Assembly (NCBI GenBank): GCA_014379925.1 | Contig: JACMKY010000578.1 | Coordinates: 1 to 6,690 of the forward strand | DNA: 6,690 nt | From: Cytophagales bacterium | Lineage (GTDB): Bacteria > Bacteroidota > Bacteroidia > Cytophagales > ES-bin-26 | Direction of reading: 5' to 3' | In this document: positions 5,644 through 6,690 of the stretch, piece by piece | Layout: every line of letters starts with the position of its first letter | Position numbering within the stretch: position 1 is the stretch's first letter | Position numbers and translations under genes: made by a program | The notes under the pieces: generated by a model | Told to the model about the DNA's origin: nothing | The model's input: the letters and a program-made list of their open reading frames with translations, nothing else | Databases searched by the model: none

Positions 5644-6690
5644 ATGAGAATGCGACCAACGTGGCGCTGGTTTGGCCCCGGCGATCCGGTAAGCTTGTCC
5701 GACGTCCGGCAGACCGGTGCGCAGGGCGTGGTTTCGGCCCTGCACCACCTGCCGCACGGCGAGGTGTGGCCGGGGGAGGAAATTGAAAAACGAAAAGCGG
5801 AAATCCGGGCGGCCGGCCTCTCCTGGGACGTGGTGGAAAGCGTAACCGTCCACGAGTCGATCAAGACGCGGACGGGGAACTACCGGCAATGGATTGACCG
5901 CTACCGGCAAACGCTGCGCAACCTGGCCGCCAGCGGCATCCGGATCGTGACCTACAACTTCATGCCCGTCAACGACTGGACCCGCACCAACCTGGACTAC
6001 CCGATGCCCGATGGCTCCAAAGCCTTGTACTTCAATTGGTTCGATCTGGCTATGTTTGATATTTACGTACTGAAACGAAAAGGCGCGGCCGGCAATTACG
6101 GGGAGACGGTGCTTCGGGAAGCCGAAAAAAGGCACCGAACCGCTTCACCCACCCAGCTGGAGCGCCTGACCGATATCATCACGTTCGGCATTCCCGGGGA
6201 AAAGAAACGAACCCTGGCGCAAATGCGCGCCAAACTGGAAGCCTACGCCGACATCGACCACGCGGCCTTGCGGGAAAACCTGACGCATTTTCTCCGGGAG
6301 ATTACGCCGGTGGCCGACGAACTGGGCCTGAAACTGGCCATTCACCCGGACGATCCGCCCTTCGACATCCTGGGATTGCCCCGCATTGTGGGCCGCGCCG
6401 AAGACTTCGACTACCTGCTCTCGGCCGTGCCCAATCCCAGCAACGGAATTTGTTTCTGTACCGGTTCGCTGGGGGCTGGCCCGCAGAACGACCTGGTGCA
6501 ACTGGTACGGCAGATTGGTCGCCGCATCCACTTCGTGCACTTGCGGAACGTGAGCCGGGATGCGGACGGCAACTTCGTGGAAGCCGACCACCTGGCCGGC
6601 GACGTGGATATGTACGCGGTGATGAGGGAAATCCTGGCGGTCCAGCAACGGGTGGCCGAACCCATTCCTTTCCGGCCCGACCACGGTCAC
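5644..6690 (+). CDS. Mannonate dehydratase, 3' end cut by the window
   Basis: UxuA dehydrates D-mannonate to 2-keto-3-deoxy-D-gluconate, a cytoplasmic step of glucuronate catabolism that uses Mn2+ or Fe2+. The frame is open to the last base (349 codons seen; the family is about 390-400 residues, so roughly 45-50 are missing). The sequence follows E. coli UxuA throughout: TWRWFGPGDPVSL (6-18), ALHHLPHGEVW (32-42), NFMPVNDWTRT (105-115), IHPDDPP (233-239), CFCTGS (270-275), HFVHLRN (296-302) and RPDHGH (344-349). By analogy with solved UxuA structures the metal ligands would be H234, C272, H299 and D346, with H347 catalytic; all are present. Two in-frame ATGs occur, at 5644 and 5650, below an in-frame TGA at 5629-5631. 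The second gives a start aligned with the E. coli protein; the outer one is drawn, and residues are numbered from it. Genes for fructuronate reductase or KDG kinase might follow outside the window (not visible). Composition is GC-rich, like the receptor gene. Confidence 0.96.
   Translation, partial: MRMRPTWRWFGPGDPVSLSDVRQTGAQGVVSALHHLPHGEVWPGEEIEKRKAEIRAAGLSWDVVESVTVHESIKTRTGNYRQWIDRYRQTLRNLAASGIRIVTYNFMPVNDWTRTNLDYPMPDGSKALYFNWFDLAMFDIYVLKRKGAAGNYGETVLREAEKRHRTASPTQLERLTDIITFGIPGEKKRTLAQMRAKLEAYADIDHAALRENLTHFLREITPVADELGLKLAIHPDDPPFDILGLPRIVGRAEDFDYLLSAVPNPSNGICFCTGSLGAGPQNDLVQLVRQIGRRIHFVHLRNVSRDADGNFVEADHLAGDVDMYAVMREILAVQQRVAEPIPFRPDHGH

Noticed and set aside
5470..6690. Minus-strand open frames at 5470-6135 and 6145-6690
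   Set aside because: They are antisense to uxuA, which is recognised end to end by conserved motifs and metal ligands on the plus strand. The minus-strand translations match no family.
1..6690. A novel defence, mobile or biosynthetic system
   Set aside because: All long genes belong to well-known families (TonB receptor, EamA, GH20, UxuA). No nuclease, helicase, methylase, toxin, transposase or integrase is present.

Overview
The window fits a member of the Bacteroidota, most likely a GC-rich lineage of the Cytophagales (inference). The reasons are a TonB-dependent receptor carrying an N-terminal carboxypeptidase-regulatory-like domain, a TAnnTTTG-type -7 promoter element just before it, no recognisable Shine-Dalgarno sites, and protein sequences typical of that phylum. 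No rRNA, tRNA, CRISPR array, insertion sequence or integrase was seen.

Layout: 1-525 holds no convincing gene but ends in a compact promoter/operator region. 526-2796 (+) encodes a 756-residue TonB-dependent outer-membrane receptor of metal/siderophore-receptor size rather than SusC size. 2797-2979 is a convergent spacer with a strong hairpin and a 16-bp tandem duplication. 2980-3391 (-) is a single-EamA-domain DMT transporter gene broken by one extra base in a 4-G run. 3483-5402 (-) encodes a secreted family GH20 beta-N-acetylhexosaminidase. 5403-5643 is the divergent spacer. 5644-6690 (+) is mannonate dehydratase (uxuA), whose 3' end lies beyond the window edge.

How the genes relate: they do not form one obvious pathway. 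The receptor probably imports a metal complex (two palindromes lie at its promoter, and its only two cysteines form a CxxC in the plug). GH20 trims terminal N-acetylhexosamine from glycans outside the cytoplasm, and EamA may be read through from it. UxuA converts D-mannonate to 2-keto-3-deoxygluconate in hexuronate breakdown. I see no new defence, mobile or biosynthetic system. The points most worth checking are the double palindrome at the receptor promoter, the plug CxxC, the EamA frameshift and the tandem duplication at its stop codon.
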